Positions 7,769 through 17,041 of a stretch of DNA of 64,000 bases are shown here, piece by piece. Made by a program: the position numbers and the translations under genes. The stretch's first letter is position 1. Each line of letters begins with the position of its first letter. Below the pieces are notes generated by a model. That model ran no database searches. It was not told the origin of the DNA and saw nothing but the letters and a program-made list of their open reading frames with translations. This DNA is from Yanghanlia sp047501535. Lineage in GTDB: Bacteria; Pseudomonadota; Gammaproteobacteria; Burkholderiales; Burkholderiaceae_B. The stretch spans positions 143,690 through 207,689 of the forward strand of contig NZ_JAZDRJ010000006.1 in assembly GCF_047501535.1 (NCBI RefSeq), written 5' to 3'.

Positions 7769-10700
7769 TTAGTCCTGCTGAGTTTCCACTAACTGCAATG
7801 GCTCGCTAGCCACGGCTGCGCGGGGTTTGCGCGGGCGGCCCAGACGAACCGGCGGCTCTTCTGCAACAACGGGCTGGCTAACATTGCGCGTTTCGATGAG
7901 CTGCAAACCCGCCGATTCCAGATTGTCTTTTATTTGCGAAGCAGGCGCTACGCCATTCAAAGACTCAGGCGTGACGGCTGTGTCTGCCGCCGCAAGTTCC
8001 TGTTTCTCATCAACGGTTGTTTCCGGCAGAACTTCTGCTTTGGCGACCGTAGCCTGGCCGACTGGTTCAGCTACGGGTTCAACGGCAGCTTCTGCAGTAG
8101 TTTCAACGACTGGCTCTACAGCCGCCTCGATGATGGGCTCTTCAGCCGATTCAGCTACAGGTTGTTCAGCCAATTCCACGACAGGTTCTGCATCGGGCTC
8201 AGTTGCAGCCGTTTCCACAGGCTCCGCTACAGGTTCTGCAGCAGGAGCGGCTGCTTCCGGGCTTGCCACAGGGGCTTCCGGTTCCTGGGGGATCACGGCC
8301 TGGGGGGCTTCTGCAGGACGCCTGTCCTCGGCGGGAGCAGTGGTTTCCACTTGTGTTGTGGCCGGAGTGTCGGTTGTTACCGGCAGCTCAGCGACAGGTT
8401 CGCTTGCAACGGGTTCTACAGGCTCTGCCGCAGGCGTTGCAACGGCGGTCTCGACGGCCTGAGCATGAGCATTGGTGGAAGCAGCTGCGGCAGGAGCGGC
8501 AACGCGGCTAGAAACAGCTTCGGCGGGTGCCGCAGTGGCGACCTGAGCCGGTTGCTCGGCGGGCACTGGGTCGTTGACAGCCTCGGCAGCCGGAGCAGTC
8601 TGAGTGCTTGCGTCGGAGCTTGCGCGGGTTTCGACTTGCGCGGGCACGTTGCTGTCGGCCTGTGCGGCACGAACAGGCGTTTCGCTGGCGGGAATATCGC
8701 CGCTATCTTCGTGTGTTGCGTTACCGTCTAGCGCCAGGCCTTCGGTGTTTTCCCCGCTGCGGCGGCCACGACGGCTGCGGCGGCGGCGGCGCTTGCGTTC
8801 GGGTTCGGCCTGATCCGCATCCTCGCCTTCGGCTTGTGGGTGGCGCGACTCCGTGGCGTCTGCCGCGTTGACATCCGCCTGTTGCATGGAGGCGTCTGTG
8901 TGGGCGGCAGGTGCTGCGGAGGCGGTGTCGTTGCGTGCCCCAGAGCGGGTGGTTGCGGCTGCGTCGGCGACCACAACGCCGGCGGCGGCAGAGGTGGAAA
9001 CCACATCACGGTCGGCGTCCGCCCGTGGGCTGACAGCCTGTTCGTTCTGAGCGATAGCGTCGTTTTCGAGCTGTTGCTTGCCGTGCTCGTCGGTGCGACG
9101 CCCGCGACCCCGGCCACGGCGCCCGCGGCCACCACGATTGCTGGTGGTTGTGTCGGCCGTTTCAGCCAGGAGTTGTGGTGCCTGCGGCGCTACGGGCTGA
9201 GCTGCCTGAGCGGTGTCAGTGCCAGCCTGCTGCGGGCGGCTGCGATTGCTTTCCTTGCGTACTTCGCCATCAGGACGGCGTTCGCGGCGGCGGTTGCGGT
9301 CGCCGCGTTGGCCGTGACCGCGTTCGCCTCCACGGCCGCGCTTGGTAGCGCTATCGGCCTGGGGCGTGGTGACGGGTTCGGCCACGGGAGCGGGTTTGTC
9401 GCCACCAGTCAACCAACCAATCAGACGCTTGAACAGGCTGGGTTGGGCAGTGCCAGCTTGCGGTGCTTCAACTTTAGGTTGGTGAACGGGAGCAGGCTGC
9501 GCATGAGTAATGCTCTTGACCAATGCTTCTGGGCGTGGCTTGGCATCTTGGGCGCGAGCGGGCGCCCACGTAGAGGGCTGTTCAGCTTCGCTGACCAGAT
9601 CAAAGCTGGATTTGCTGTCATCCAGGCGCGGGTCATCGTGGCGCAGGCGCTCAATGTGGTGATGCGGAGTTTCCAGCGCTTTGTTGGGGATGAGCACCAG
9701 GTTGACCTTGAGGCGCGACTCGATTTTGGAGATGTCGTTGCGCTTTTCGTTCAACAGGAAAGTGGCGACATCGACCGGCACCTGAGCGTGCAGGGCGGCG
9801 GTGCCTTCTTTCATGGCTTCTTCCTGCAGCAGGCGCAGGACGTGCAGAGCACTGGATTCGGCGTCGCGGATCACACCCGTGCCGGTACAGCGCGGGCACG
9901 TGACGTGGGAGCCTTCGTTAAGGGCCGGACGCAGGCGCTGGCGGGACAGTTCCATGAGCCCGAAGCGCGAGATCTTGCCCATCTGGACGCGAGCGCGGTC
10001 AAAGTGGAGGGCATCGCGAACGCGCTGTTCCACCGCGCGTTGGTTCTTGTTGTCCTCCATATCGATGAAATCGATCACGATCAGACCGCCGAGATCTCGC
10101 AGGCGTAGCTGGCGCGCCACTTCATCGGCGGCTTCCAGGTTGGTGCGCAGGGCGGTTTCTTCGATATCGGAGCCGCGTGTGGCACGAGCCGAGTTGACGT
10201 CGATGGCCACCAGCGCTTCGGTATGGTCGATCACCACCGAGCCGCCCGAGGGCAGTTGCACCGTGCGTGAATAGGCGGTTTCGATTTGGTGCTCGATCTG
10301 GAAGCGCGAGAACAGCGGGATGTCGTCGTGATAGAACTTCACCCGCTGGACATTGTCGGGCATGACTACGCTCATAAAGGCGGTGGCCTGCTCGAAGATG
10401 TCGCTGGTGTCGATGAGGATTTCACCGATTTCGGGCGAGTAGTAATCGCGGATGGCCCGGATGACCAGGCTGGACTCCAAATAAATAAGAATGGGAGCCT
10501 TGTTTTCGCGGGCAGCGCCGTCAATGGCGTTCCAGAGTTGCAACAGGTAGGAAAGATCCCATTGCAGTTCTTCGACGCTGCGGCCGATGCCTGCGGTGCG
10601 GGCAATGATGCTCATTCCCTGGGGGGTATTGAGCTGCTCCATGGCCTCACGCAGTTCTTGGCGGTCTTCGCCTTCCACACGGCGCGATACACCACCGCCG

Positions 10701-11101
10701 CGCGGGTTGTTGGGCATCAGCACCAGATAGCGACCGGCCAGCGAGATAAAGGTGGTCAGGGCGGCGCCCTTGTTACCACGCTCTTCTTTTTCGACCTGGA
10801 TGATGAGTTCCTGGCCTTCGTGGAGGGCGTCCTGGATGCGCGCTGTGCGGACATCTACGCCTTCCTTGAAGTAAGTGCGGGCGATCTCCTTAAAGGGGAG
10901 AAAGCCGTGGCGTTCTTCACCGTAGTTGACGAAGCAGGCTTCGAGACCTGGTTCGATACGAGTAATGACGCCTTTGTAGATATTGCCTTTGCGTTGTTCA
11001 CGCCCGGCGGATTCTATGTCGAGGTCGATCAGTTTCTGACCATCGACAATGGCAACGCGTAGTTCTTCTTGATGCGTTGCATTGAACAACATCCGTTTCA
11101 T
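7769..11101 (-). CDS. rne: Ribonuclease E
   Basis: Endoribonuclease that starts mRNA decay and processes rRNA and tRNA precursors; scaffold of the degradosome. 1110 residues. The catalytic half holds the S1 domain (about 37-120), the DNase I-like site with AIDVNSARATRG and VIDFIDM (the two Mg-binding Asp) and the zinc link CPRC with Cys 402 and 405. The C-terminal half is unstructured: three Arg-rich islands (for example RGRRGRGRGRR and KRRRRRSRRGRR), probable RNA-binding sites, then about 250 residues of Ala/Pro/Val/Glu. Start MKRMLFNATHQEELR is typical. The gene is divergent from rluC, an arrangement shared with many proteobacteria. In E. coli rne is autoregulated through a long 5' leader; the 491-bp upstream gap would allow that here. 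Confidence 0.97.
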   Translation of the reverse strand: MKRMLFNATHQEELRVAIVDGQKLIDLDIESAGREQRKGNIYKGVITRIEPGLEACFVNYGEERHGFLPFKEIARTYFKEGVDVRTARIQDALHEGQELIIQVEKEERGNKGAALTTFISLAGRYLVLMPNNPRGGGVSRRVEGEDRQELREAMEQLNTPQGMSIIARTAGIGRSVEELQWDLSYLLQLWNAIDGAARENKAPILIYLESSLVIRAIRDYYSPEIGEILIDTSDIFEQATAFMSVVMPDNVQRVKFYHDDIPLFSRFQIEHQIETAYSRTVQLPSGGSVVIDHTEALVAIDVNSARATRGSDIEETALRTNLEAADEVARQLRLRDLGGLIVIDFIDMEDNKNQRAVEQRVRDALHFDRARVQMGKISRFGLMELSRQRLRPALNEGSHVTCPRCTGTGVIRDAESSALHVLRLLQEEAMKEGTAALHAQVPVDVATFLLNEKRNDISKIESRLKVNLVLIPNKALETPHHHIERLRHDDPRLDDSKSSFDLVSEAEQPSTWAPARAQDAKPRPEALVKSITHAQPAPVHQPKVEAPQAGTAQPSLFKRLIGWLTGGDKPAPVAEPVTTPQADSATKRGRGGERGHGQRGDRNRRRERRPDGEVRKESNRSRPQQAGTDTAQAAQPVAPQAPQLLAETADTTTSNRGGRGRRGRGRGRRTDEHGKQQLENDAIAQNEQAVSPRADADRDVVSTSAAAGVVVADAAATTRSGARNDTASAAPAAHTDASMQQADVNAADATESRHPQAEGEDADQAEPERKRRRRRSRRGRRSGENTEGLALDGNATHEDSGDIPASETPVRAAQADSNVPAQVETRASSDASTQTAPAAEAVNDPVPAEQPAQVATAAPAEAVSSRVAAPAAAASTNAHAQAVETAVATPAAEPVEPVASEPVAELPVTTDTPATTQVETTAPAEDRRPAEAPQAVIPQEPEAPVASPEAAAPAAEPVAEPVETAATEPDAEPVVELAEQPVAESAEEPIIEAAVEPVVETTAEAAVEPVAEPVGQATVAKAEVLPETTVDEKQELAAADTAVTPESLNGVAPASQIKDNLESAGLQLIETRNVSQPVVAEEPPVRLGRPRKPRAAVASEPLQLVETQQD
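8030..8470. repeat. Low-complexity Ala/Pro/Val/Glu coding repeat in rne
   Basis: This stretch encodes irregular units of the type AEPV, VEPV and EPVAE in the RNase E tail, seen on the plus strand as recurring GGTTC, GCTTC and CAGG words. The units are degenerate rather than exact tandem copies, and length may vary between strains. Confidence 0.6.
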
Positions 11102-11592
11102 GAGGGTGATTCTCCGTAGTCATGGCGCACCGTTAATCGGCGCACGACCGCGGGTCACTCGGTGTGGGGCGTTGAATGCTCAGAGGGAGGAGGGGGCGGC
11201 TTGACGTGATTGAACAACGCCCCCCCGATTTGTCAGGATGGCACGACGCGCCGCCGGTTGCGGATGCGCGGTTCAGTCAGCACTGGGGTCAATTTCACTG
11301 TAGTGGTTGACGATAAAAAAAATGACTGGAAACGCAGCCGTACGGTAGTACGACTGGTGCAAAAATACGATGACAAAACCTGCTGAAATTCAATGCCGCA
11401 CGCGGAAACCAGCTCTTCGCCATGTAGCGGGAATCTTTTTCTTCCGCTTTTCATGTGACGGGCCTGCCCGGCGACCTAATGACCCAGAAGCTGAAAGTGT
11501 GGCAGTACAATGGAGCCCGTTCGCCCAACGGAGACGCACCCTTGCATCTCTACGTCGGCGTTTTTTCAGCTTCTATAGGCTGACGCGATTAT
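11102..11592. other. Non-coding divergent region between rne and rluC
   Basis: 491 bases with no convincing gene. It should hold the rne promoter and 5' leader (minus strand) and the rluC promoter (plus strand). Visible landmarks are an A-run near 11314-11321, a T-rich patch around 11434-11452, a T-run at 11561-11566 and TACAAT at 11506-11511, a possible -10 box for rluC without a clear -35. I see no perfect long hairpin, so I cannot point to a specific autoregulatory element. Confidence 0.55.
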
Positions 11593-12561
11593 ATGCCTGT
11601 TTTCCCCAAGCGTAAAACATCTTCTTCACAATCAGAGCGCCCGTCGGTGCGCATGTTGAGCATCGGGCCGGACTCGGCCGGTCAGCGAGTTGACAATTTT
11701 CTCGTCAAAGTCTGCAAAGGTGTTCCAAAAAGTCACATTTACAAGGCCATCCGCAGTGGTGAGGTACGTGTGAATAAAGGGCGGGTTCAGGCCGATCATC
11801 GCCTGGCTGAAGGCGATATGCTGCGGATTCCGCCTCTGCGTCTGCCTGCGGCCGATGAGCCCCGTAAAGTGCCGCCCTTTGCCTTTCCAGTGGTCTACGA
11901 AGACGACGCCATGGTGGTGATCGACAAACCTGCGGGTGTGGCGGTGCACGGCGGCAGCGGCGTTTCCTTCGGCGTGATTGAGCAGCTGCGCGCGGCGCGC
12001 CCGCAGGCGCGCTTTCTGGAACTCGCCCACCGGCTTGACCGCGAAACATCCGGCTTGCTGATTGTGGCCAAGCAGCGCAAAGCGTTATTGGCCTTGCACA
12101 ATATGTTCCGGCAAAGTGCCGGGCGGAAAATTTACCAAGCGCTGGTTGTCGGTGACTGGGTGAACGATAGGCAGCATATTCGCAAGCCTTTGCTCAAATG
12201 GCTGACGGCGGGTGGCGAGCGGCGCGTCAAGGTGGATGCCGAAGGCAAGTCTGCCCACACCATTGTCACGTGCTTGAAGCGTTTTGGCCGCTACACTCTG
12301 GTCGAAGCGGAACTTCGTACCGGTCGCACCCATCAAATCAGGGTGCACTTGGCGTCCAGCGGTTTTCCCATTGTGGGAGACGACAAATACGGTTCCGACG
12401 AAGTGCGCGAGCATTTCACGCGCTTGGGGTTCAAGCGCATGTTCCTGCACGCGGCGCAACTGGAAATTCCCCACCCGCTAACAGGTGAGAACCTGTTGCT
12501 GGAAGCACCGTTGCCGCCCGCGTGCGTTGATATTCTGCATCATCTGGAGCGAAACAAGTGA
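11593..12561 (+). CDS. rluC: 23S rRNA pseudouridine synthase RluC
   Basis: Makes pseudouridine at 955/2504/2580 of 23S rRNA (E. coli numbering). 322 residues: N-terminal S4 domain (residues about 25-85, with RVDNFLVKVCKGVPKSHIYK), then the RluA-type catalytic domain with HRLDRETSGLL, whose Asp is the nucleophile, and RTGRTHQIRVH. RluC rather than RluD because of this S4 sequence and its position divergent from rne. The start ATG lacks a strong ribosome-binding site. The stop overlaps the GTG of the HAD gene by four bases, so the two are translationally coupled. Confidence 0.93.
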   Translation: MPVFPKRKTSSSQSERPSVRMLSIGPDSAGQRVDNFLVKVCKGVPKSHIYKAIRSGEVRVNKGRVQADHRLAEGDMLRIPPLRLPAADEPRKVPPFAFPVVYEDDAMVVIDKPAGVAVHGGSGVSFGVIEQLRAARPQARFLELAHRLDRETSGLLIVAKQRKALLALHNMFRQSAGRKIYQALVVGDWVNDRQHIRKPLLKWLTAGGERRVKVDAEGKSAHTIVTCLKRFGRYTLVEAELRTGRTHQIRVHLASSGFPIVGDDKYGSDEVREHFTRLGFKRMFLHAAQLEIPHPLTGENLLLEAPLPPACVDILHHLERNK

Positions 12562-13211
12562 AGCGGTACAAGGCGGTTATTTTCGATTGGGATGGAACGG
12601 TGATGGATTCTACGGCCTCTATTGCGGGGGCCATCCAGGCAGCTTGTGTCGATCTTGAGCAGCCCGTTCCTTCTGTAGAAGAGGCCAGCTGGGTGATAGG
12701 CTTGTCGTTGGATCAGGCTTTGCAGCGTTGTGCGCCGGGCTTACAACCAGAGCAGATTCCACTCTTTATCGAACGTTATCGGCATCATTTTTTTCTGTTC
12801 GATCAGCAATTGGCTTTGTTTGACGGCATTCTGCCCTTGTTCGATCACCTGCAAGAGCAGAATATCCGCCTCGGAGTGGCGACAGGCAAGTCGCGTCATG
12901 GGTTGGATCGCGTATTGCAAGCGCATCAACTGACAAGCCGCTTTGATTGCACGCGCTGTGCTGACGAGTCAAAGGGTAAGCCGCATCCGGCCATGTTGTT
13001 CGACATCATGCAGCGGCTGGACCTTAAGCCCGAAGAGATGCTGATGGTGGGTGATACCACGCACGACGTGCAGATGGCGGCCAGCGCAGGGGTGGACAGC
13101 ATGGCGGTCACCTATGGCGCACATAGCAAGCGTACACTGTTGATGTCCGAACCCACTGTCATGGTGTCCAGTGTCCGGGAAATGCACAACTGGTTGTCGG
13201 CGCGTCTCTAA
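12558..13211 (+). CDS. HAD-family phosphatase (phosphoglycolate phosphatase-like)
   Basis: 217-residue haloacid-dehalogenase-type hydrolase. Motif I is FDWDGTVMDS (nucleophile Asp and acid/base Asp), motif II is VATGK, motif III is the Lys in SKGKPHP, and motif IV is MVGDTTHDVQMA. A helical cap lies between residues about 15 and 80. The family removes phosphate from small metabolites; the substrate here is unknown. GTG 12558 overlaps the rluC stop, and pairing of rluC with such a HAD gene is common in betaproteobacteria, though its link to rRNA modification is unproved. Confidence 0.9.
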   Translation: MKRYKAVIFDWDGTVMDSTASIAGAIQAACVDLEQPVPSVEEASWVIGLSLDQALQRCAPGLQPEQIPLFIERYRHHFFLFDQQLALFDGILPLFDHLQEQNIRLGVATGKSRHGLDRVLQAHQLTSRFDCTRCADESKGKPHPAMLFDIMQRLDLKPEEMLMVGDTTHDVQMAASAGVDSMAVTYGAHSKRTLLMSEPTVMVSSVREMHNWLSARL

Positions 13212-13267
13212 GTTCGTAGCGCGCTCGCACATCGGGCGCGGTGCAGCATTGTTTTTAAGGAGCAGGC

Positions 13268-14233
13268 ATGTCCAGATTCCGTGTGCCCCTGATTCCCGCT
13301 TCTGAAATTACCCCGCCCGAGGTCTGGCAGTCGCGCCGTCGCTGGTTGGGGCAGGCAGCCGCTTTAGGGGTGTTGGCAGGAGCGGGGCCTGCCGCGCTGG
13401 CGGCTCGTGCCACAGGCGGAGATGATCTACCCGAATTGCCGGGGCAGCCAAATGGCGCGTTTTCCGTTGTCGACAAACCTAACGCATGGCGTGAGATCAC
13501 CGGCTACAACAATTTCTACGAGTTCGGCACCGATAAAGAAGACCCGCTTCGTTATGCGGGCCGTATGGTGACTGAGCCCTGGACTGTCGAGGTGGGTGGC
13601 GAAGTGCTTAAACCACGCACCTTCGATATAGACCAATTGCGGCGGCTGGCGCCAATGGAAGAACGTGTTTACCGCCTGCGCTGTGTAGAGGCGTGGTCCA
13701 TGGTGATCCCCTGGGTGGGGTATCCGCTGGCGGAAGTACTCAAGCAGGTCCAGCCCACTGGCAATGCCAAATACATTACGTTTGAAACGGCCTTGCAACC
13801 CGATGCCATGCCTGGCGTGAAACGCGGGATTATCGACTGGCCTTATGTTGAGGCGCTGCGTATGGATGAAGCCATGCATCCGCTCACCTTGTTGGTCTTT
13901 GGCCTGTACGGCAAGGCGCTGCCCAACCAGAACGGCGCGCCTCTGCGCCTGGCCGTGCCCTGGAAATATGGCTTCAAATCGGCCAAATCCATTGTGCGTA
14001 TCCGTTGCGTGGAACAACAACCGCGCAGCAGCTGGATGGTGGCTGCACCGACAGAATATGGTTTCTACGCCAATGTAAACCCCGATGTGCGGCACCCACG
14101 CTGGAGTCAGGCCACGGAACGGCGTATTGGCGACCATATACTGGCGCCCCGGGTGAAAACGCGCATGTTCAATGGTTATGGCGAACAGGTGGCTTCGCTT
14201 TACACGGGCATGGATCTCGCTCGTGACTTCTAA
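13268..14233 (+). CDS. msrP: Protein-methionine-sulfoxide reductase catalytic subunit MsrP
   Basis: Periplasmic molybdoenzyme that repairs oxidised methionine in envelope proteins. 321 residues. The Tat signal is SRRRWLGQAAALGVLAGAG (about residues 21-39) ending near AALAA. The molybdenum-ligating Cys sits in YRLRCVEAWSMVIPW, and the sulfite-oxidase fold continues with NQNGAPLRLAVPWKYGFK. ATG 13268 is preceded by AAGGAGCAGGC. The msrQ frame begins inside its last codons, so the pair is one operon. Confidence 0.95.
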   Translation: MSRFRVPLIPASEITPPEVWQSRRRWLGQAAALGVLAGAGPAALAARATGGDDLPELPGQPNGAFSVVDKPNAWREITGYNNFYEFGTDKEDPLRYAGRMVTEPWTVEVGGEVLKPRTFDIDQLRRLAPMEERVYRLRCVEAWSMVIPWVGYPLAEVLKQVQPTGNAKYITFETALQPDAMPGVKRGIIDWPYVEALRMDEAMHPLTLLVFGLYGKALPNQNGAPLRLAVPWKYGFKSAKSIVRIRCVEQQPRSSWMVAAPTEYGFYANVNPDVRHPRWSQATERRIGDHILAPRVKTRMFNGYGEQVASLYTGMDLARDF

Positions 14234-14843
14234 GCAGCGTCAGTGGTCTGCGCGCACAGTGGGGCGTTTTAAGCCGCTGTTATTTCTACTTTGCCTGTAT
14301 CCGGTGTTCCGCTGGGTGTGGCTGGCCCTGGGAGCGAATGGTCTGGGGGTGAATCCGCCGGAGTTTCTGATCCGCTCAACCGGTGTGTGGTCGCTGGTGC
14401 TGTTGTGGGCCACGCTTTGTGTGACACCTGTGCGGCGGTTGCTGGGGCAGCCCGCTTTGGTCACGGTGCGGCGCATGCTGGGGCTGTTCAGCTTCTTTTA
14501 CGCTGTCCTTCATGTGCTGGGCTGGGCGTACTGGGAACGCGGCGGCGTGTTGGCGGAAATGTGGGCCGACATCCTGCAACGTACTTTTGTGTGGGTGGGG
14601 GTGCTGGCCTTCATACCCATGATGCTGCTGGCGGTGACTTCCACCCGGGGCTGGATGCGGCGTTTGGGCCGCAACTGGCAGCGGCTGCACTACAGCGTGT
14701 ATGGCATTGCCGTGTTGTCGGTCTGGCACTTCTGGCTGGTGCGTAGCGGCAAGGTCGATTACCTGGAGCCCGTACTGTATGGGCTGGTACTGGCCGCGCT
14801 TTTTATAGCCCGCTATATATTATGGCGGGCGAGCAGGGGCTGA
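14223..14843 (+). CDS. msrQ: Heme-binding membrane subunit MsrQ
   Basis: Inner-membrane b-type heme protein that hands electrons from the quinone pool or flavins to MsrP. About 206 residues with six predicted membrane spans; heme-ligand histidines are expected in AVLHVLGWAYW, LHYSVYG and SVWHFW. I chose GTG 14223, which overlaps the msrP stop by 11 bases; the upstream open frame extends into msrP but would add a hydrophilic piece absent from the family. It converges with the amidase gene 24 bases further on. Confidence 0.92.
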   Translation: MTSKQRQWSARTVGRFKPLLFLLCLYPVFRWVWLALGANGLGVNPPEFLIRSTGVWSLVLLWATLCVTPVRRLLGQPALVTVRRMLGLFSFFYAVLHVLGWAYWERGGVLAEMWADILQRTFVWVGVLAFIPMMLLAVTSTRGWMRRLGRNWQRLHYSVYGIAVLSVWHFWLVRSGKVDYLEPVLYGLVLAALFIARYILWRASRG

Positions 14844-14867
14844 ACACGGGCCGCTGATAGCGCTTGG

Positions 14868-15806
14868 TTAGGGCAGGGCGTCAAGAATAGCCAGGGTTTC
14901 CGCGTCGGGCTCACCGTCGTGGCGGGCCGGGCGGAAATGCATTTGGAAGGCGCGCAGTACGCGGCGTGTTTCGGCATCCAGGGTTCCGCTATGTGGCGCC
15001 GCATAGCCCGCATGGCGCAATTTTTCCTGAATGGCCGCCGCCGGCGGCAAGCCTTTCGCCCGATATTGATCTGCCAGTCGGGCGGCCTTGGCTTCATCGT
15101 ACCAGCGGCCCAGGCCGGCGTCGGCCAGTCGCTTCCAGGGGAAGGCGGGCCCGGGGTCTTGTTTGCGTTGTGGAGCAATGTCGCTATGGCCGACCACGTT
15201 GCGCGCATGGATCTGGTGGCGGGCAACAATGTCTTGCAGCAGTGTGATCAGCGCTGAAATCTGGTTCTCTGTATAAGGTTGCCAGCCGCCGTCCACCGGG
15301 CCCTTGTTGACGATTTCCACACCAATGGATGAGGCGTTCAAGTCGCTGCGGCCATACCATTCGCTCTGGCCCGCATGCCAGGCGCGGCGGCTTTCATCAA
15401 CGAGTTGATATATGCGCGGGGGGTCTTCGTCGGTAATCAGGTAGTGGCTGCTGACATTGCGCTTCGACAGAATATCCAGAGAGCGGGGTGTATTGGCAAC
15501 CGTATAGTGCAGCACGACGAACGAGACGCGGCTGCTCTGGCTGATGGCTTGTATGCTGCGGTCAACGCGCAGTGCCGTGCTGCCGTCGGGCGCCGCACAG
15601 CCGGCCAGCAGGGCGATACAAGCCAGTATTGCGCTGCCAGCCAGACGTGGCAGCCTTGCGCCACTGAGCCAGCTAGTTGTGGTGGCGCACCAACGTGGGC
15701 GTTTCCGCTTCAGCGGGCGGCCAGAAACAGGAATAAAGTGGGTTTCTTGGCCAGATCGGGTTGGGGCTTTTGTTTCCATTCGGCAATGCTGTGGGTGCGT
15801 ATCCAT
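14868..15806 (-). CDS. N-acetylmuramoyl-L-alanine amidase, probable lipoprotein (AmiD-like)
   Basis: Zinc amidase of the Amidase_2 (AmpD/AmiD) family, cutting between MurNAc and the stem peptide. The lipobox LLAGC points to outer-membrane anchoring. Zinc ligands and catalytic residues appear in VLHYTV, GVEIVNKG and VVGHSDIAPQRKQDPG, and a peptidoglycan-binding domain lies at the C-terminus (GTLDAETRRVLRAFQ). The start is uncertain: ATG 15806 puts the lipobox Cys at residue 70 and ATG 15779 at about 61, both long for a signal peptide and both overlapping the RsmI-like gene. A CTG at 15713, overlapping that gene's TGA, would give a normal signal of about 38 residues. Confidence 0.87.
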   Translation of the reverse strand: MDTHPQHCRMETKAPTRSGQETHFIPVSGRPLKRKRPRWCATTTSWLSGARLPRLAGSAILACIALLAGCAAPDGSTALRVDRSIQAISQSSRVSFVVLHYTVANTPRSLDILSKRNVSSHYLITDEDPPRIYQLVDESRRAWHAGQSEWYGRSDLNASSIGVEIVNKGPVDGGWQPYTENQISALITLLQDIVARHQIHARNVVGHSDIAPQRKQDPGPAFPWKRLADAGLGRWYDEAKAARLADQYRAKGLPPAAAIQEKLRHAGYAAPHSGTLDAETRRVLRAFQMHFRPARHDGEPDAETLAILDALP

Positions 15807-16426
15807 TCGTCTGTTGTGGTCAGGGATCTGGCCACGCAGAGTTGAGTGTCGCCCTTGAGCGTTTGCAGCAGGCTCTGAAACATGGCGTCGTTGCGATAAG
15901 GCGTTTCAATAAAAAGCTGGGTTTGTGAGTGTTTCCGTGAGGCGGCTTCCCAGGCTTTAAGGCTTTGAGCGCGTTCATCGGGCTTGACCGGGGCGTAACC
16001 ATGGAACGTGAAGCGCTGCCCGTCCAGGCCGCTGGCCATCAGGCCGAGCAACAGCGAAGACGGCCCCACCCACGGCGCGACGCGCAGGCCTAACGTGTGC
16101 GCCATGGCTGCCACTCGTGCTCCGGGGTCGGCCACGGCTGGGCAACCTGCTTCGGAAACCAAGCCGATTTCTCCTCCCTGGCGCAGGGGTTCCAGCCATT
16201 GGCGGATTTGCCGCGCATCGACATCCTTGCTCAGAGTGTGAATCGTGATTTCCTGCAAGGGGCGTGCCGTGCCAATGAGTTTCAGAAAGGCGCGTGCTGT
16301 TTTGGCGTTTTCGGCAATATAGGTATCGAGCCGCCCGGCCAGCAGGCGCACGTCTTCGGGCAGCCAGGAAGAAGGCGGGGCGTCGCCCAGGCCAACCGGA
16401 ATCAAATGCAGTGTGCCGGGGTTCAT
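15710..16426 (-). CDS. RsmI-like SAM-dependent methyltransferase (tetrapyrrole methylase fold)
   Basis: 238 residues of the RsmI/YraL-like family; RsmI proper 2'-O-methylates C1402 of 16S rRNA. The family signatures are GLVSEAGCPAVADPG (residues about 90-104) and FHGYAPVKPDER. It is about 50 residues shorter than E. coli RsmI, and the N-terminal LHLIPVGLGD differs from the usual LYVVPTPIGN, so it may be a paralogue with another substrate. Its ATG overlaps the maf stop by four bases (ATGA), and its 3' end overlaps the amidase frame. Confidence 0.85.
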   Translation of the reverse strand: MNPGTLHLIPVGLGDAPPSSWLPEDVRLLAGRLDTYIAENAKTARAFLKLIGTARPLQEITIHTLSKDVDARQIRQWLEPLRQGGEIGLVSEAGCPAVADPGARVAAMAHTLGLRVAPWVGPSSLLLGLMASGLDGQRFTFHGYAPVKPDERAQSLKAWEAASRKHSQTQLFIETPYRNDAMFQSLLQTLKGDTQLCVARSLTTTDEWIRTHSIAEWKQKPQPDLAKKPTLFLFLAAR

Positions 16427-17016
16427 GAGCAGGCTCCTGTAGAGGCTAGCAGCGGGTTGATGCCGAACTTACGCAACATGCGAGAAAGGGCAATAAGCGG
16501 CAGCCCGATAATGGCAGTGGGGTCGTCGGAGCTCATGGATTCCATCAGGGCAATGCCCAGGCTTTCTGCCTTGGCGCTGCCGGCGGTGTCATAGGGGCGT
16601 TCACGTTCCAGGTAATTCTGGATTTCTAAATCGTCCAGCGTGCGAAAGCGGCAGGTGGTGATAACGTTCTCGGTGATGGCTTTATGACCATTGCTTAAGC
16701 ACAGGGCGCTATGGAATTCCACGCTGCGCCCGCTTAACATACGCAGTTGCGCTACGGCGTTGTCGTGGCTGCCGGGCTTGCCGATGCACTGGCCGTCAAA
16801 GCTTGCGACCTGATCGGAGCCGATCACCAGCGCTTCTGGGTGCCGGGCGGTAATTGCATCGGCTTTGGCGCGGGACAGGCGTACAGCCAGGGTTACCGGG
16901 CTTTCTCCGGGCTGCGGGCTTTCGTCGATTTCTGGGGAAATGGCGGTGAAAGGCAGGCCAAGACGCTTGAGCATGTCGTGGCGGTAAGGCGAACTTGAGG
17001 CTAGAATGAGACGCAT
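16423..17016 (-). CDS. Maf-like nucleotide pyrophosphatase, YceF type
   Basis: House-cleaning pyrophosphatase of the Maf family; the YceF branch prefers m7GTP in E. coli. 197 residues with the N-terminal LILASSSPYRHDML, the catalytic Asp in VIGSDQVASFDG, and the C-terminal GLPLIALSRMLRKFG. The context supports YceF over YhdE: in E. coli yceF is divergent from yceD-rpmF-plsX, as here. It shares a divergent promoter region of about 100 bases with yceD. Confidence 0.93.
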   Translation of the reverse strand: MRLILASSSPYRHDMLKRLGLPFTAISPEIDESPQPGESPVTLAVRLSRAKADAITARHPEALVIGSDQVASFDGQCIGKPGSHDNAVAQLRMLSGRSVEFHSALCLSNGHKAITENVITTCRFRTLDDLEIQNYLERERPYDTAGSAKAESLGIALMESMSSDDPTAIIGLPLIALSRMLRKFGINPLLASTGACS

Positions 17017-17041
17017 GGTGGCAGGGTTGTGGCTAAATGAA

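Noticed and set aside
8834..10108. 424-codon open frame on the plus strand opposite rne
   Set aside because: It is a mirror of the RNase E coding sequence, rich in Arg/Gly/Val runs and without any family motif; GC-rich third positions open such frames.
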